Part shown: piece by piece, positions 6,552 through 14,180 of the stretch
Position numbering within the stretch: the stretch's first letter is position 1
How the letters are laid out: every line of letters starts with the position of its first letter
From: JANMDU01 sp031388245
Lineage (GTDB): Bacteria; Pseudomonadota; Gammaproteobacteria; Burkholderiales; Burkholderiaceae_C
Length of the DNA stretch: 21,460 bases
Direction: 5' to 3'
Assembly (NCBI GenBank): GCA_031388245.1
Contig: JANNED010000185.1
Location: forward strand, 1 to 21,460
Position numbers and translations under genes: made by a program
Notes under the pieces: generated by a model
Databases searched by the model: none
Told to the model about the DNA's origin: nothing
The model's input: the letters and a program-made list of their open reading frames with translations, nothing else

Positions 6552-8537
6552 ATGAATGCCCTTGAGCTGACCTTGTTGTATTTGCTGGCCGCCGTGCTGG
6601 GTGTGGTGGTTTGCCGCATGCTGAAATTGCCTGCCATGCTGGGCTATTTGGCTGTGGGTGTGATCATTGGCCCCAATGCATTGGCGCTTGCGCAAAACTC
6701 ATCGTCTATACGCTACCTCGCTGAGTTTGGCGTCGTCTTCCTGATGTTTGTGATCGGGCTGGAATTCAACCTGCCCAAGCTGCGCTCGATGCGCCAGCAT
6801 GTGTTTGGCCTCGGGCTTTTGCAGGTGGTGCTCACGATGCTGATCGCCACCGCAGCATCGCTCACGCTCGCCTCTGTGCTGCCTCAGTATTGGGCCATGA
6901 GCTGGCAAAGCGCCTTGGCTCTGGGCGGCGCATTGGCCATGAGCAGCACCGCAATTGTGGTCAAGCTCATGCAAGAGCGGCTGGAGCTAGAAAGCGAGCA
7001 TGGCAAGCGTGTGATGGGTGTGTTGCTGTTTCAAGATTTGGCCGTGGTGCCGCTGCTGGTGCTCGTGCCGGCGCTGGGCGCATCGCCTGACAAACTGGCT
7101 ATGGCGCTCGGCCTGGCAGCGCTCAAAGCGACATTTCTGATCGCCATTTTGCTCACCGGCGGGCAAAAAGTGATGCGCTGGTGGCTCACACTGGTGGCGC
7201 GGCGCAAAAGCGAAGAGCTCTTCATTTTGAATCTGTTGCTGATCACGCTTGGGCTGGCTTGGCTCACCGAGATTGCGGGGCTGTCGCTGGCGCTCGGTGC
7301 ATTCATCGCGGGCATGCTGGTGTCGGAGACGGAATACAAGCACCAAGTGGAAACGGATATTCGCCCTTTCCACGACGTGCTGCTGGGGCTCTTCTTCATC
7401 ACGATTGGCATGCTGCTCGATTGGCGCATTGTGTGGGAGCGCTGGCCGCTGGTGCTGTTGCTCACACTCGTGCCGGTGGCGTTCAAGCTCGTGATGATCA
7501 CCGCTTTAGCCAAACTGCTCAAAGCGCCCAGCGGCACCGCGCTGCGCACAGGCTTGTATCTTGCCCAAGCCGGTGAATTCGGGTTTGTGTTGCTCACGCT
7601 GGCGCAGCAAAGCAAATTGGTCAGCAGTGCCATGCTCAATCCAATTTTGGCCAGTATGGTGCTCTCCATGCTTGCCACGCCTTTCATCATCATGTATGCC
7701 AACCGGATCGTGATGAAGCTGGTCAGCAGCGAATGGCTCGCGCAATCTCTGCAAATGACGCAGATCGCCAAAAAATCCATCAGCCGCGACAAGCATGTCA
7801 TCATTTGCGGCTATGGCCGCTGTGGGCAAAATTTGGCCAAAATGCTGGAGCGCGAGGGCATCCCATACATGGCGCTCGATCTGGATCCAGATCGTGTGCG
7901 CCAAGCTGCGGCGGCGGGCGACAGCGTGGTGTTTGGCGATGCAGCGCGGCTGCAAGCACTGATGGCGGCAGGCTTGGCGCGCGCCAGTGCGGTGGTGATC
8001 ACATATCTTGATGTGGCCAGCTCGCTCAAGGTCTTGGCCAACACGCGTGGCCATGCGCCGCAAGTGCCCGTGATTGTGCGCACACAAGACGACCATGATC
8101 TCGACAAGCTCACCGCCGCTGGCGCCACCGAAGTCGTGCCCGAATCGATTGAAGGCAGCTTGATGTTGGCAAGCCATGCACTCGCTCTCGTGGGTGTGCC
8201 CATGCGAAGAGTGATCCGCACTGTGCAAGACCAGCGCGACGCGCGATACAACTTATTGCGCGGGTATTTTCATGGCCAAGATGACGACACCGTCGATGAG
8301 CTCAATCATGAGCGCCTGCAAACGGTCACGGTGCCTGTGTCTGCAAAAGCGTGCGGCGCACCGCTTGCGCATCTGGCCTTGCATGCTGTGGGCGTGCGCG
8401 TGATGAGCTTACGCAGAAAAGGCGGGCAGCTGGTGGCCCTGGACACAAGCACCTGCCTGGAAGAGGGGGATACGCTGGTGCTCAATGGCAAGCCGAAGGC
8501 GCTGGCGCTGGCAGAAGAAAAACTGTTGCGCAGTTAG
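6552..8537 (+). CDS. CPA2-family monovalent cation/proton antiporter (Kef/YbaL type)
   Basis: A 661-residue inner-membrane antiporter. Residues 1 to about 385 form a sodium/proton-exchanger-like domain with about a dozen hydrophobic segments and the CPA2 motif FQDLAVVP (Asp162). A TrkA-N (RCK-N) nucleotide-binding domain starts near residue 413, with GYGRCG at 420-425 and the acidic strand end LDLDPDR. A TrkA-C domain occupies about 588-660. E. coli KefB and KefC lack such a TrkA-C, so YbaL or generic K+/H+ antiporters are closer models and glutathione gating should not be assumed. The ATG at 6552 places the first membrane helix at the N-terminus; an ATG at 6501 would add an unlikely leader. 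TetR probably controls it from the divergent gap. A clear terminator follows. Confidence 0.93.
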   Translation: MNALELTLLYLLAAVLGVVVCRMLKLPAMLGYLAVGVIIGPNALALAQNSSSIRYLAEFGVVFLMFVIGLEFNLPKLRSMRQHVFGLGLLQVVLTMLIATAASLTLASVLPQYWAMSWQSALALGGALAMSSTAIVVKLMQERLELESEHGKRVMGVLLFQDLAVVPLLVLVPALGASPDKLAMALGLAALKATFLIAILLTGGQKVMRWWLTLVARRKSEELFILNLLLITLGLAWLTEIAGLSLALGAFIAGMLVSETEYKHQVETDIRPFHDVLLGLFFITIGMLLDWRIVWERWPLVLLLTLVPVAFKLVMITALAKLLKAPSGTALRTGLYLAQAGEFGFVLLTLAQQSKLVSSAMLNPILASMVLSMLATPFIIMYANRIVMKLVSSEWLAQSLQMTQIAKKSISRDKHVIICGYGRCGQNLAKMLEREGIPYMALDLDPDRVRQAAAAGDSVVFGDAARLQALMAAGLARASAVVITYLDVASSLKVLANTRGHAPQVPVIVRTQDDHDLDKLTAAGATEVVPESIEGSLMLASHALALVGVPMRRVIRTVQDQRDARYNLLRGYFHGQDDDTVDELNHERLQTVTVPVSAKACGAPLAHLALHAVGVRVMSLRRKGGQLVALDTSTCLEEGDTLVLNGKPKALALAEEKLLRS

Positions 8538-8583
8538 ACGATGCATGCTGTCTTGTCCCAGTTGTTGCGCTTAGAATCAGTGT

Positions 8584-8612
8584 ATTGGGATTTCAAGCCT
8601 CCCAATCTTTTT
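8584..8612 (+). terminator. Intrinsic terminator after the antiporter gene
   Basis: ATTGGGA (8584-8590) and TCCCAAT (8600-8606) form a perfect seven-pair stem with a nine-base loop, followed at once by CTTTTT. It lies 47 bases after the antiporter stop and upstream of the rhodanese leader, so it separates the two units. Confidence 0.75.
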
Positions 8613-8628
8613 GAGTTACTTTGAAAAG

Positions 8629-8697
8629 ACTGACGGTGTCCCGTCCAAGTGCTGGGCAACCCTGAATTTCAGGAATTTTTCGCATGGACACCGCATG
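8629..8697 (+). promoter_or_regulatory. Structured leader RNA candidate before rhodanese-chrA
   Basis: Three interlocking pairings can be drawn. Hairpin P1 has GACGG (8632-8636) with CCGTC (8641-8645) and loop TGTC, extended by ACT/AGT (8629-8631, 8648-8650). CCTG (8661-8664) with CAGG (8670-8673) buries the Shine-Dalgarno CAGGA, and competes with GGG-CAA-CCC (8654-8662). CGGTGTCC (8634-8641), including the P1 loop, is perfectly complementary to GGACACCG (8686-8693), just before the rhodanese ATG at 8695. A loop-to-downstream pairing that reaches the start region is typical of cis-regulatory RNAs. No ligand can be named. Confidence 0.5.
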
Positions 8698-8698
8698 A
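8684..8698 (+). CDS. Four-codon leader mini-ORF (Met-Asp-Thr-Ala-stop)
   Basis: ATG at 8684 is preceded by AGGA (8671-8674) at a nine-base distance, reads four codons and stops with TGA at 8696-8698. That stop overlaps the rhodanese ATG (8695-8697) as ATGA. The rhodanese start has no Shine-Dalgarno closer than this one, so ribosomes that read the mini-ORF could restart on the rhodanese gene. It may also be coincidence. Confidence 0.35.
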   Translation: MDTA

Positions 8699-9069
8699 AG
8701 TCTTCTTTCTCGATTTCCCCCTCTGATCTTTTGTCGCGCATCGCAACAACGCCTGCACCCGTGCTGCTGGATGTGCGGCGCGATGCTGCATTTGAAGCCA
8801 GCTCACAGATGTTGGCTGGCGCATTGCGCTGCGCCCCGCAGGATTTGGCCACTTGGGCGGCAACAAACGCCGCATTGCGCGACACAGACATCGTCGTCTA
8901 TTGCGTCTATGGCCACCAGGTGAGTGCAGATGCCTGCAGCCAGCTTCGCAGCTTGGGTTTTTCTGCCCAAGCCCTCGCTGGCGGCTTGCTGGGCGGAGAA
9001 GACGGCGCAGACAGCCCTGAAGACATTGCCGCATGGCGCGCAGTGGCATGGCCTCGGCAAGAAAAATGA
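8695..9069 (+). CDS. Rhodanese-domain protein coupled to chrA
   Basis: A 124-residue single rhodanese domain, probably cytoplasmic. VLLDVRRDAAFEAS (residues 23-36) is the conserved first motif, and the active-site loop CVYGHQVS starts with Cys70, the expected persulfide-carrying nucleophile, so sulfurtransferase activity is possible. The protein is truncated compared with ChrB proteins, which join a rhodanese-like part to a larger regulatory domain. The ATG at 8695 is preferred; upstream codons in the same frame to 8611 encode the structured leader instead of homologous sequence. Its TGA overlaps the chrA ATG as ATGA, so the two are translated together, pointing to a role in chromate or oxyanion handling. 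This link is inferred from context. Confidence 0.85.
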   Translation: MKSSFSISPSDLLSRIATTPAPVLLDVRRDAAFEASSQMLAGALRCAPQDLATWAATNAALRDTDIVVYCVYGHQVSADACSQLRSLGFSAQALAGGLLGGEDGADSPEDIAAWRAVAWPRQEK

Positions 9070-10433
9070 AGGCCAACAACATGCTGCCACCTGCGCCCCA
9101 CGTCTCATTCTTTCAGGCACTGCTGTTTTGGCTCAAGCTGGGCCTGATCAGCTTTGGCGGGCCGGCTGGCCAAATCGCTATTTTGCAAAAAGAGCTGGTC
9201 GATGAGCGGCGCTGGATTTCGCAGGCGCGGTTTAACCACGCGCTCAATTACTGCATGCTGCTGCCCGGGCCCGAAGCGCAGCAGCTGGCCACCTATATCG
9301 GCTGGCTGATGCATCGCACGCCGGGCGCTTTGGTGGCTGGCGCACTGTTTGTGTTGCCATCGTTGTTTATTTTGATTGCGCTGAGCTGGGTGTTTGTGGT
9401 TTATGGCCAAGTCCCGGCGGTGGCATCTGTGCTGTGGGGTGTGCAGTGTGCGGTCGCCGCGATTGTGGTGCATGCGCTCTGGCGTGTGGCCAGCAGAACG
9501 ATGCCAAACCCCAAGATTGCCGGCATTCTGATTGCTTTGTCTGCTATAAGTTTTGTAGCAATGACTTTTTTCAGTGTGAGCTTTTTATGGATGGTGCTGC
9601 TCGCAGGCTGGGTGGGCTGGCTCGGTGCGAAGCGCTATCCTGCGCAGTTTGCGGCGGGCGGGCATGGCGGCGCGGCCAAAGCGAGCAGTGCAGGCTATTT
9701 GATCGGTGACGACACGCCCACGCCAGTGCATGCGGTGTTTTCCAAAGCGAAAATGCTGCGCGTGCTGCTGATCGGTGTGTTGCTCTGGGTGGCGAGCATC
9801 GCGGCCTTGATCGCTTGGCAGGGCTGGAGCAGCAGCTTGACGCAAATGGCTTGGTTTTTCAGCAAAGCGGCGATGGTGACTTTTGGTGGCGCGTATGCGG
9901 TGCTGCCTTATGTGACGCAAACGGCGGTGGCCAACCAGTGGCTCACGCCAGACCAGATGATGGCTGGCTTGGCCTTGGGTGAGACGACACCAGGCCCGCT
10001 GATCATGATCGTGGCGTTTGTGGGCTATGTGGGGCAGGCGCTGGAAGCTCAGCGCATGGGATCAGGCACCGGCCTCATGGCTGCGGCGATGTTCATCATG
10101 GGCTGCTGGGGGGCAGTGGTGGCCACGTGGTTCACGTTTTTGCCAAGTTTCGTGTTCATCCTGGCGGGCGGGCCTTTTGTGGAATCCACACATGGCAAGC
10201 TGGGTTTGACGGCGCCACTGAAAGCCATCAGCGCCGCCGTCGTTGGTGCGATTGCATCGCTGGCCGTGTTGTTCATTGCGCACACCGTCATTGGCCAGCA
10301 GGGCTTAGACGGGGCAGCGGCGGCTTTGATGCTGCTGGCCGCTTTTGCTTTGTTCAAGCTGCAATGGGGCATCGTGAAGACCATTGCTTTGTGCGCCTTG
10401 CTCGGATTGTTGCGCGGAACGCTATTAAATTAG
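9066..10433 (+). CDS. chrA: Chromate efflux transporter ChrA, two-domain form
   Basis: A 455-residue inner-membrane protein of the CHR family, which exports chromate. It is the long, duplicated form: the first CHR domain has SFGGPAGQIAIL (about residues 29-40) and LLPGPEAQQLATYIG; the second has TFGGAYAVLPYV (about residue 272 on) and ETTPGPLIMIVAFVGY. The ATG at 9066 overlaps the rhodanese stop by four bases and begins just before the first amphipathic segment; an in-frame start at 9033 lies inside the rhodanese gene. The final codons and the TAG stop lie in repeat copy E, so the C-terminus has been set by that element. A head-only match to the same repeat lies between the two domains. Whether chromate or a related anion such as sulfate is the substrate cannot be told. 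Confidence 0.95.
   Translation: MKANNMLPPAPHVSFFQALLFWLKLGLISFGGPAGQIAILQKELVDERRWISQARFNHALNYCMLLPGPEAQQLATYIGWLMHRTPGALVAGALFVLPSLFILIALSWVFVVYGQVPAVASVLWGVQCAVAAIVVHALWRVASRTMPNPKIAGILIALSAISFVAMTFFSVSFLWMVLLAGWVGWLGAKRYPAQFAAGGHGGAAKASSAGYLIGDDTPTPVHAVFSKAKMLRVLLIGVLLWVASIAALIAWQGWSSSLTQMAWFFSKAAMVTFGGAYAVLPYVTQTAVANQWLTPDQMMAGLALGETTPGPLIMIVAFVGYVGQALEAQRMGSGTGLMAAAMFIMGCWGAVVATWFTFLPSFVFILAGGPFVESTHGKLGLTAPLKAISAAVVGAIASLAVLFIAHTVIGQQGLDGAAAALMLLAAFALFKLQWGIVKTIALCALLGLLRGTLLN
9543..9559 (+). repeat. Head-only match to the palindromic repeat, copy D
   Basis: GCTATAAGTTTTGTAGC is 17 nt with GCTA/TAGC ends and the same length and ends as the heads of the other copies, but the following sequence does not match their tail. 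It is read in frame within chrA, in the linker between the two CHR domains. It may be a decayed copy or chance. Confidence 0.35.
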
Positions 10434-10467
10434 GAGCGTACTATGTAGTAAATAAGTTGGCTATTGG
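10421..10467 (+). repeat. 47-bp palindrome-headed repeat, copy E
   Basis: The head is GCTATTAAATTAGGAGC (10421-10437); the tail begins GTACTATGTAGTAAATAAGT and then TGGCTATTGG. About 20 of the first 28 bases from the end of the head agree with copy C without gaps. The head encodes the last codons of chrA and its TAG stop (10431-10433). Confidence 0.78.
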
Positions 10468-10546
10468 CTGCTTTTGCATAAAATTTGCGTTGCGAAGCCG
10501 CCACCGGCAGCCAACGCTAAGATCGCCATGCGCTGCGCCGAGGGCA

Positions 10547-10568
10547 ATTTCTGGCACATTTCTGGCAC
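10547..10568 (+). promoter_or_regulatory. Tandem 11-bp repeat with sigma-54-like spacing
   Basis: ATTTCTGGCAC occurs twice back to back. The two copies place TGGCAC (10552-10557) and TGGCA (10563-10567) at exactly the spacing of a -24/-12 promoter (GG to GC of 12 bases). The -12 element has G where TTGC has its second T, a mismatch. If used, transcription would start near 10579, about 70 bases before the transglutaminase-DUF2126 start. No enhancer-binding activator is encoded nearby. Confidence 0.3.
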
Positions 10569-10576
10569 ACATCAAA

Positions 10577-10600
10577 CCAAGTATGATGAATTCAACTTGG
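10577..10600. promoter_or_regulatory. 24-bp palindromic operator candidate before the ligase cluster
   Basis: CCAAGT (10577-10582) and ACTTGG (10595-10600) are perfect inverted arms with 12 bases between, and the inner half holds a second palindrome, TGAATTCA (10587-10594). A TATGAT that could act as a -10 (10582-10587) overlaps the left arm. The site lies 50 bases upstream of the first gene of the cluster, a good place for a repressor or activator dimer. Confidence 0.4.
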
Positions 10601-10649
10601 CCTCAATATTGCTGCGCTTTGCTGTACTTCGCCACAACCACACATCGCC

Positions 10650-13600
10650 ATGACTATTCAAGCCGCCCTCTGTCACGTTAGCCACTACCAATACAGCCAT
10701 CCTGTGAGCCTGGGGCCGCAGGTGATCCGGTTGCGCCCCGCGCCGCATTGCCGCAGCCGGGTGGTCTCGTATTCCCTCACGGTCGAGCCTTCTGGCCACT
10801 TTATCAATTGGCAGCAAGACCCGTTTGCCAATTATTTGGCGCGCTTGGTGTTTCCGGAGAAAGTCAAGGAATTCAAGGTCACGGTGGATTTGGTGGTGGA
10901 AATGTCGGTCTACAACCCGTTTGACTTTTTTCTTGAGCCCAGCGCGGAGCGCTACCCGCTGGCTTACAGCGCGGCTGAGTCGCAAGAGCTCGCGCCTTAT
11001 TTGCTCGCTGATCCACACACACCTGCCACGCCTTTGGTCGCGCAATACTTGAAAAAAGTCAATCGCAGCGACCAGCGCAGCATTGATTTCTTGATCGGCA
11101 TCAACCGCTTGGTGCAGCAAGACATCCGCTATCTGATCCGCATGGCGCCAGGCGTGCAAACGCCAGAAGAGACCTTGGCTCTCGCGCAGGGTTCATGCCG
11201 GGATTCGGCTTGGTTGCTGGTCAATTTGTTGCGCCATTGTGGCTTGGCTGCTCGCTTTGTGTCGGGCTACTTGATCCAGCTCACGCCGGATGTGAAAGCG
11301 CTTGATGGCCCAAGCGGCACCACAGTGGATTTCACCGATTTGCATGCTTGGTGTGAGGTGTATTTGCCGGGCGCGGGCTGGGTGGGCTTGGATGCCACCT
11401 CAGGCTTGATGGCCGGCGAAGGCCATATTCCTTTGGCTTGCACGCCTCAGCCATCCAGCGCCGCCCCCATTGAAGGCGTCGTTGAAGCCGCGCAGGTGGT
11501 CTTCAAGCACGACATGCGCATCAGCCGCTTCTCAGAAACGCCGCGCGTGACCAAGCCCTACACCGACGAGCAATGGGCCCAAGTGTTGGCGCTGGGCAAC
11601 CAAGTGGACGCAGATTTAAAAGCCGGTGATGTGCGCTTGACGATGGGCGGCGAGCCGACTTTTGTGGCCGTCAATGATCGCGATGCACGCGAGTGGAACA
11701 CCGATGCCCAAGGCCCCACCAAACGCACTTTCGCTACAGAGATCATGCACAAGCTCATGAAGCGCTATGCGCCGGGTGGTTTGGTGCATATCGGCCAAGG
11801 CAAATGGTATCCGGGTGAACAACTGCCGCGCTGGGCATTCAGTATCTTGTGGCGTGCAGACGGGCAGCCGATTTGGAAAAACGCCGCTTTGCTGGCGGAT
11901 GAACGCAAACCGCAGCAGTACACCAGCGAGGATGCGCACCGTTTTATCGAGCGGCTCAGTCAAGAGCTGGGTTTGCCGCAAGTCAAGCAGCATCCCTACA
12001 TTTGCCCCGCCTTCGAAGATGCTTGGTATTACATGTGGCGCGAAAAGCGCTTGCCAGCCAATGTGAATGTGCTCGATTCGCGCCTTGCTGATCCGCTCGA
12101 GCGAGAGCGCTTGGCGCATGTGTTTGACCAACAACTGGGCACGGTGGTGGGCTATGTGTTGCCGCTGCAAACCTTTGACGAAAGCCCAGAAGCTGATTTG
12201 AATGCCGTCAAAGCCTTGCCAGCAACACGCGCCACCCGTTGGAACACAGGGCGCTGGCATGTGCGCGGCGGGCATCTGTTTTTGATCCCCGGTGATTCAG
12301 CGCTGGGCTACCGCCTGCCGCTGGATACCTTGCCTTGGGTACACACCCAAGATTTCCCTTATCTGATCGAAGAAGATCCGATGGTGCAGCGGCCACCTTT
12401 GGCAGATGCACAGGCGCAGCCTGCCGGCAAAGCGGGGGCGGCTGCCACAGCGCAGCAGCCCGATGTGGATCGCTTGGCATTGCCTTTGGAATCCGCGCAT
12501 TGGTTGCCGCGAACCGCTTTGTGCGCACAAGTTCGCCCCGCGCCACATGCTGATGCTGCCAACGATGCAAAACAGGGCACGCTGCTGTATGTCTTCATGC
12601 CGCCCGTGGTGCGGCTGGAGAGCTATTTGGAGCTGGTAAGCGCGATCGAGCGCAGCGCACAAGCCTTGAATTTGCAAGTCGTGCTGGAGGGCTATCCGGC
12701 GCCGCGAGATCCGCGTCTGAAAATGCTGCAAGTCACACCCGATCCCGGTGTGATTGAGGTGAACATTCAGCCGGTGGACAACTGGACAGAGCTGGTCGAG
12801 AACACCGAGTTTTTGTACGACGCTGCATTTGAATCGCGCTTGAGTGCAGAAAAATTCATGACCGATGGCAAACACACCGGCACCGGTGGTGGCAACCATT
12901 TTGTGATGGGCGGCCTCACGCCCGCCGACAGCCCTTTCCTGCGTAAGCCAGAGCTGCTGGCCAGCCTGCTGAGCACTTGGCACAACCACCCGAGCCTGAG
13001 CTATTTGTTCAGCGGCATGTTTATCGGCCCCACCAGCCAAGCGCCGCGTGTGGATGAAGCGCGCAACGATCAAGTCTATGAGCTTGAGATTGCTTTGCAT
13101 GAGATCGTCAAAGCCCAAAAAGCTGCTGCCGATCAAGGCATGCCGCCTTGGCTGATTGATCGCACCTTGCGCAATATTTTGGTGGATGTGACCGGCAACA
13201 CCCATCGTAGCGAATTTTGTATCGACAAACTCTACTCGCCCGATTCAGCCACCGGGCGGCTCGGGCTGCTGGAGTTGCGCTCATTTGAGATGCCGCCGCA
13301 TGCGCGCATGAGCGTGGTGCAGCAGTTGCTTTTGCGCGCCTTCATTGCGCATTACTGGCAGCATCCTCGCATCACACCGCTCACGCGCTGGGGCACGCAA
13401 TTGCATGACAAGTTTTTGCTGCCGCATTTCGTGTGGCGTGATCTGCTGGATGTGCTTACCGAGCTCAATGCGGCAGGCTATGCGTTTGAAGCCAGCTGGT
13501 TTGCGCCGCATTTTGAGTTTCGCTTTCCCACCATAGGAAGCCTCAGTGTGGCTGGCATGACGCTGACTCTGCGCACCGCATTGGAGCCTTGGCATGTGAT

Positions 13601-14102
13601 GGGCGAAGAGGGCGCGGCGGGCGGCATGGCACGCAGCGTGGATTCATCGCTAGAGCGCATCGAAGTGCATGTGCAAAATTTCAACCCATCGCGCTATGTG
13701 ATCACGGTCAATGGCCATGCCCTGCCGATGCAAGCCACCAGCGTGGCCGGCGAGTGTGTGGCGGGCGTGCGCTATATCGCTTGGAAGCCTTATTCAGCTT
13801 TGCATCCGAGCATCGGCGTGCATGTGCCGCTGATTTTTGATGTGGTGGACACCTGGGCCAAGCGTGCGGTGGGCGGCTGCCAATACCATGTTGCGCATCC
13901 GGGCGGCTTGAGCTACGACAGCTTTCCGGTGAACGCCAATGAGGCAGAGAGCCGGCGCTTGAACCGCTTCATCCCAATGGGGCACACGCCGGGCGAGCAA
14001 ACCGCACGCGTGGCAACGCTGCAAACACCTACTGCTGCATTGGGCAGCGCAGAGTTTCCGTATACGCTGGATTTGCGACGCTTGGCGGGCGCAGACCGCT
14101 GA
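10650..14102 (+). CDS. Transglutaminase-like domain fused to DUF2126 (GS-like amidoligase)
   Basis: A 1150-residue cytoplasmic protein. Residues 1-290 are a bacterial transglutaminase-like unit (N-terminal beta-rich region, then the papain-like core) with triad Cys183 in QGSCRDSAW, His232 in LHAWCEV and Asp248 in GLDATSG; this fold acts as a peptidase or amide-bond transferase. From about residue 325 the protein is DUF2126, predicted to be a circularly permuted glutamine-synthetase-like amidoligase, with LTMGGEPTF (about 330-338), TDGKHTGTGGGNHFVMGG (from about 738) and GLLELRSFEMPPHARM (from about 869) as conserved blocks. No signal peptide is visible. It is the first gene of a three-gene cluster. 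The ATG lacks a clear Shine-Dalgarno. Length agrees with the family (about 1100-1150). Substrate unknown. Confidence 0.93.
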   Translation: MTIQAALCHVSHYQYSHPVSLGPQVIRLRPAPHCRSRVVSYSLTVEPSGHFINWQQDPFANYLARLVFPEKVKEFKVTVDLVVEMSVYNPFDFFLEPSAERYPLAYSAAESQELAPYLLADPHTPATPLVAQYLKKVNRSDQRSIDFLIGINRLVQQDIRYLIRMAPGVQTPEETLALAQGSCRDSAWLLVNLLRHCGLAARFVSGYLIQLTPDVKALDGPSGTTVDFTDLHAWCEVYLPGAGWVGLDATSGLMAGEGHIPLACTPQPSSAAPIEGVVEAAQVVFKHDMRISRFSETPRVTKPYTDEQWAQVLALGNQVDADLKAGDVRLTMGGEPTFVAVNDRDAREWNTDAQGPTKRTFATEIMHKLMKRYAPGGLVHIGQGKWYPGEQLPRWAFSILWRADGQPIWKNAALLADERKPQQYTSEDAHRFIERLSQELGLPQVKQHPYICPAFEDAWYYMWREKRLPANVNVLDSRLADPLERERLAHVFDQQLGTVVGYVLPLQTFDESPEADLNAVKALPATRATRWNTGRWHVRGGHLFLIPGDSALGYRLPLDTLPWVHTQDFPYLIEEDPMVQRPPLADAQAQPAGKAGAAATAQQPDVDRLALPLESAHWLPRTALCAQVRPAPHADAANDAKQGTLLYVFMPPVVRLESYLELVSAIERSAQALNLQVVLEGYPAPRDPRLKMLQVTPDPGVIEVNIQPVDNWTELVENTEFLYDAAFESRLSAEKFMTDGKHTGTGGGNHFVMGGLTPADSPFLRKPELLASLLSTWHNHPSLSYLFSGMFIGPTSQAPRVDEARNDQVYELEIALHEIVKAQKAAADQGMPPWLIDRTLRNILVDVTGNTHRSEFCIDKLYSPDSATGRLGLLELRSFEMPPHARMSVVQQLLLRAFIAHYWQHPRITPLTRWGTQLHDKFLLPHFVWRDLLDVLTELNAAGYAFEASWFAPHFEFRFPTIGSLSVAGMTLTLRTALEPWHVMGEEGAAGGMARSVDSSLERIEVHVQNFNPSRYVITVNGHALPMQATSVAGECVAGVRYIAWKPYSALHPSIGVHVPLIFDVVDTWAKRAVGGCQYHVAHPGGLSYDSFPVNANEAESRRLNRFIPMGHTPGEQTARVATLQTPTAALGSAEFPYTLDLRRLAGADR

Positions 14103-14180
14103 GCGTCGATGCTCGGGCGATGGTCCTCAAGATGCCATGGCGGTGCGTGAGAAAATAGCAAAAACACACAACACGACCCT

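Noticed and set aside
7506..8228. Long open frame on the minus strand inside the antiporter gene
   Set aside because: It is antisense to a conserved RCK domain, has no family resemblance and is rich in His, Gln and Arg, as expected from an opposite-strand frame in GC-rich coding DNA.
8661..8680. CCTGAA-T-TTCAGG followed by AATTTTT as a transcription terminator
   Set aside because: The usable stem is only four or five pairs once a loop is allowed, and it contains the Shine-Dalgarno; it fits the leader structure or an operator better.
12297..13205. 302-codon minus-strand open frame inside the DUF2126 gene
   Set aside because: The plus-strand frame holds the conserved DUF2126 blocks; the minus frame has no recognisable domain or start context.
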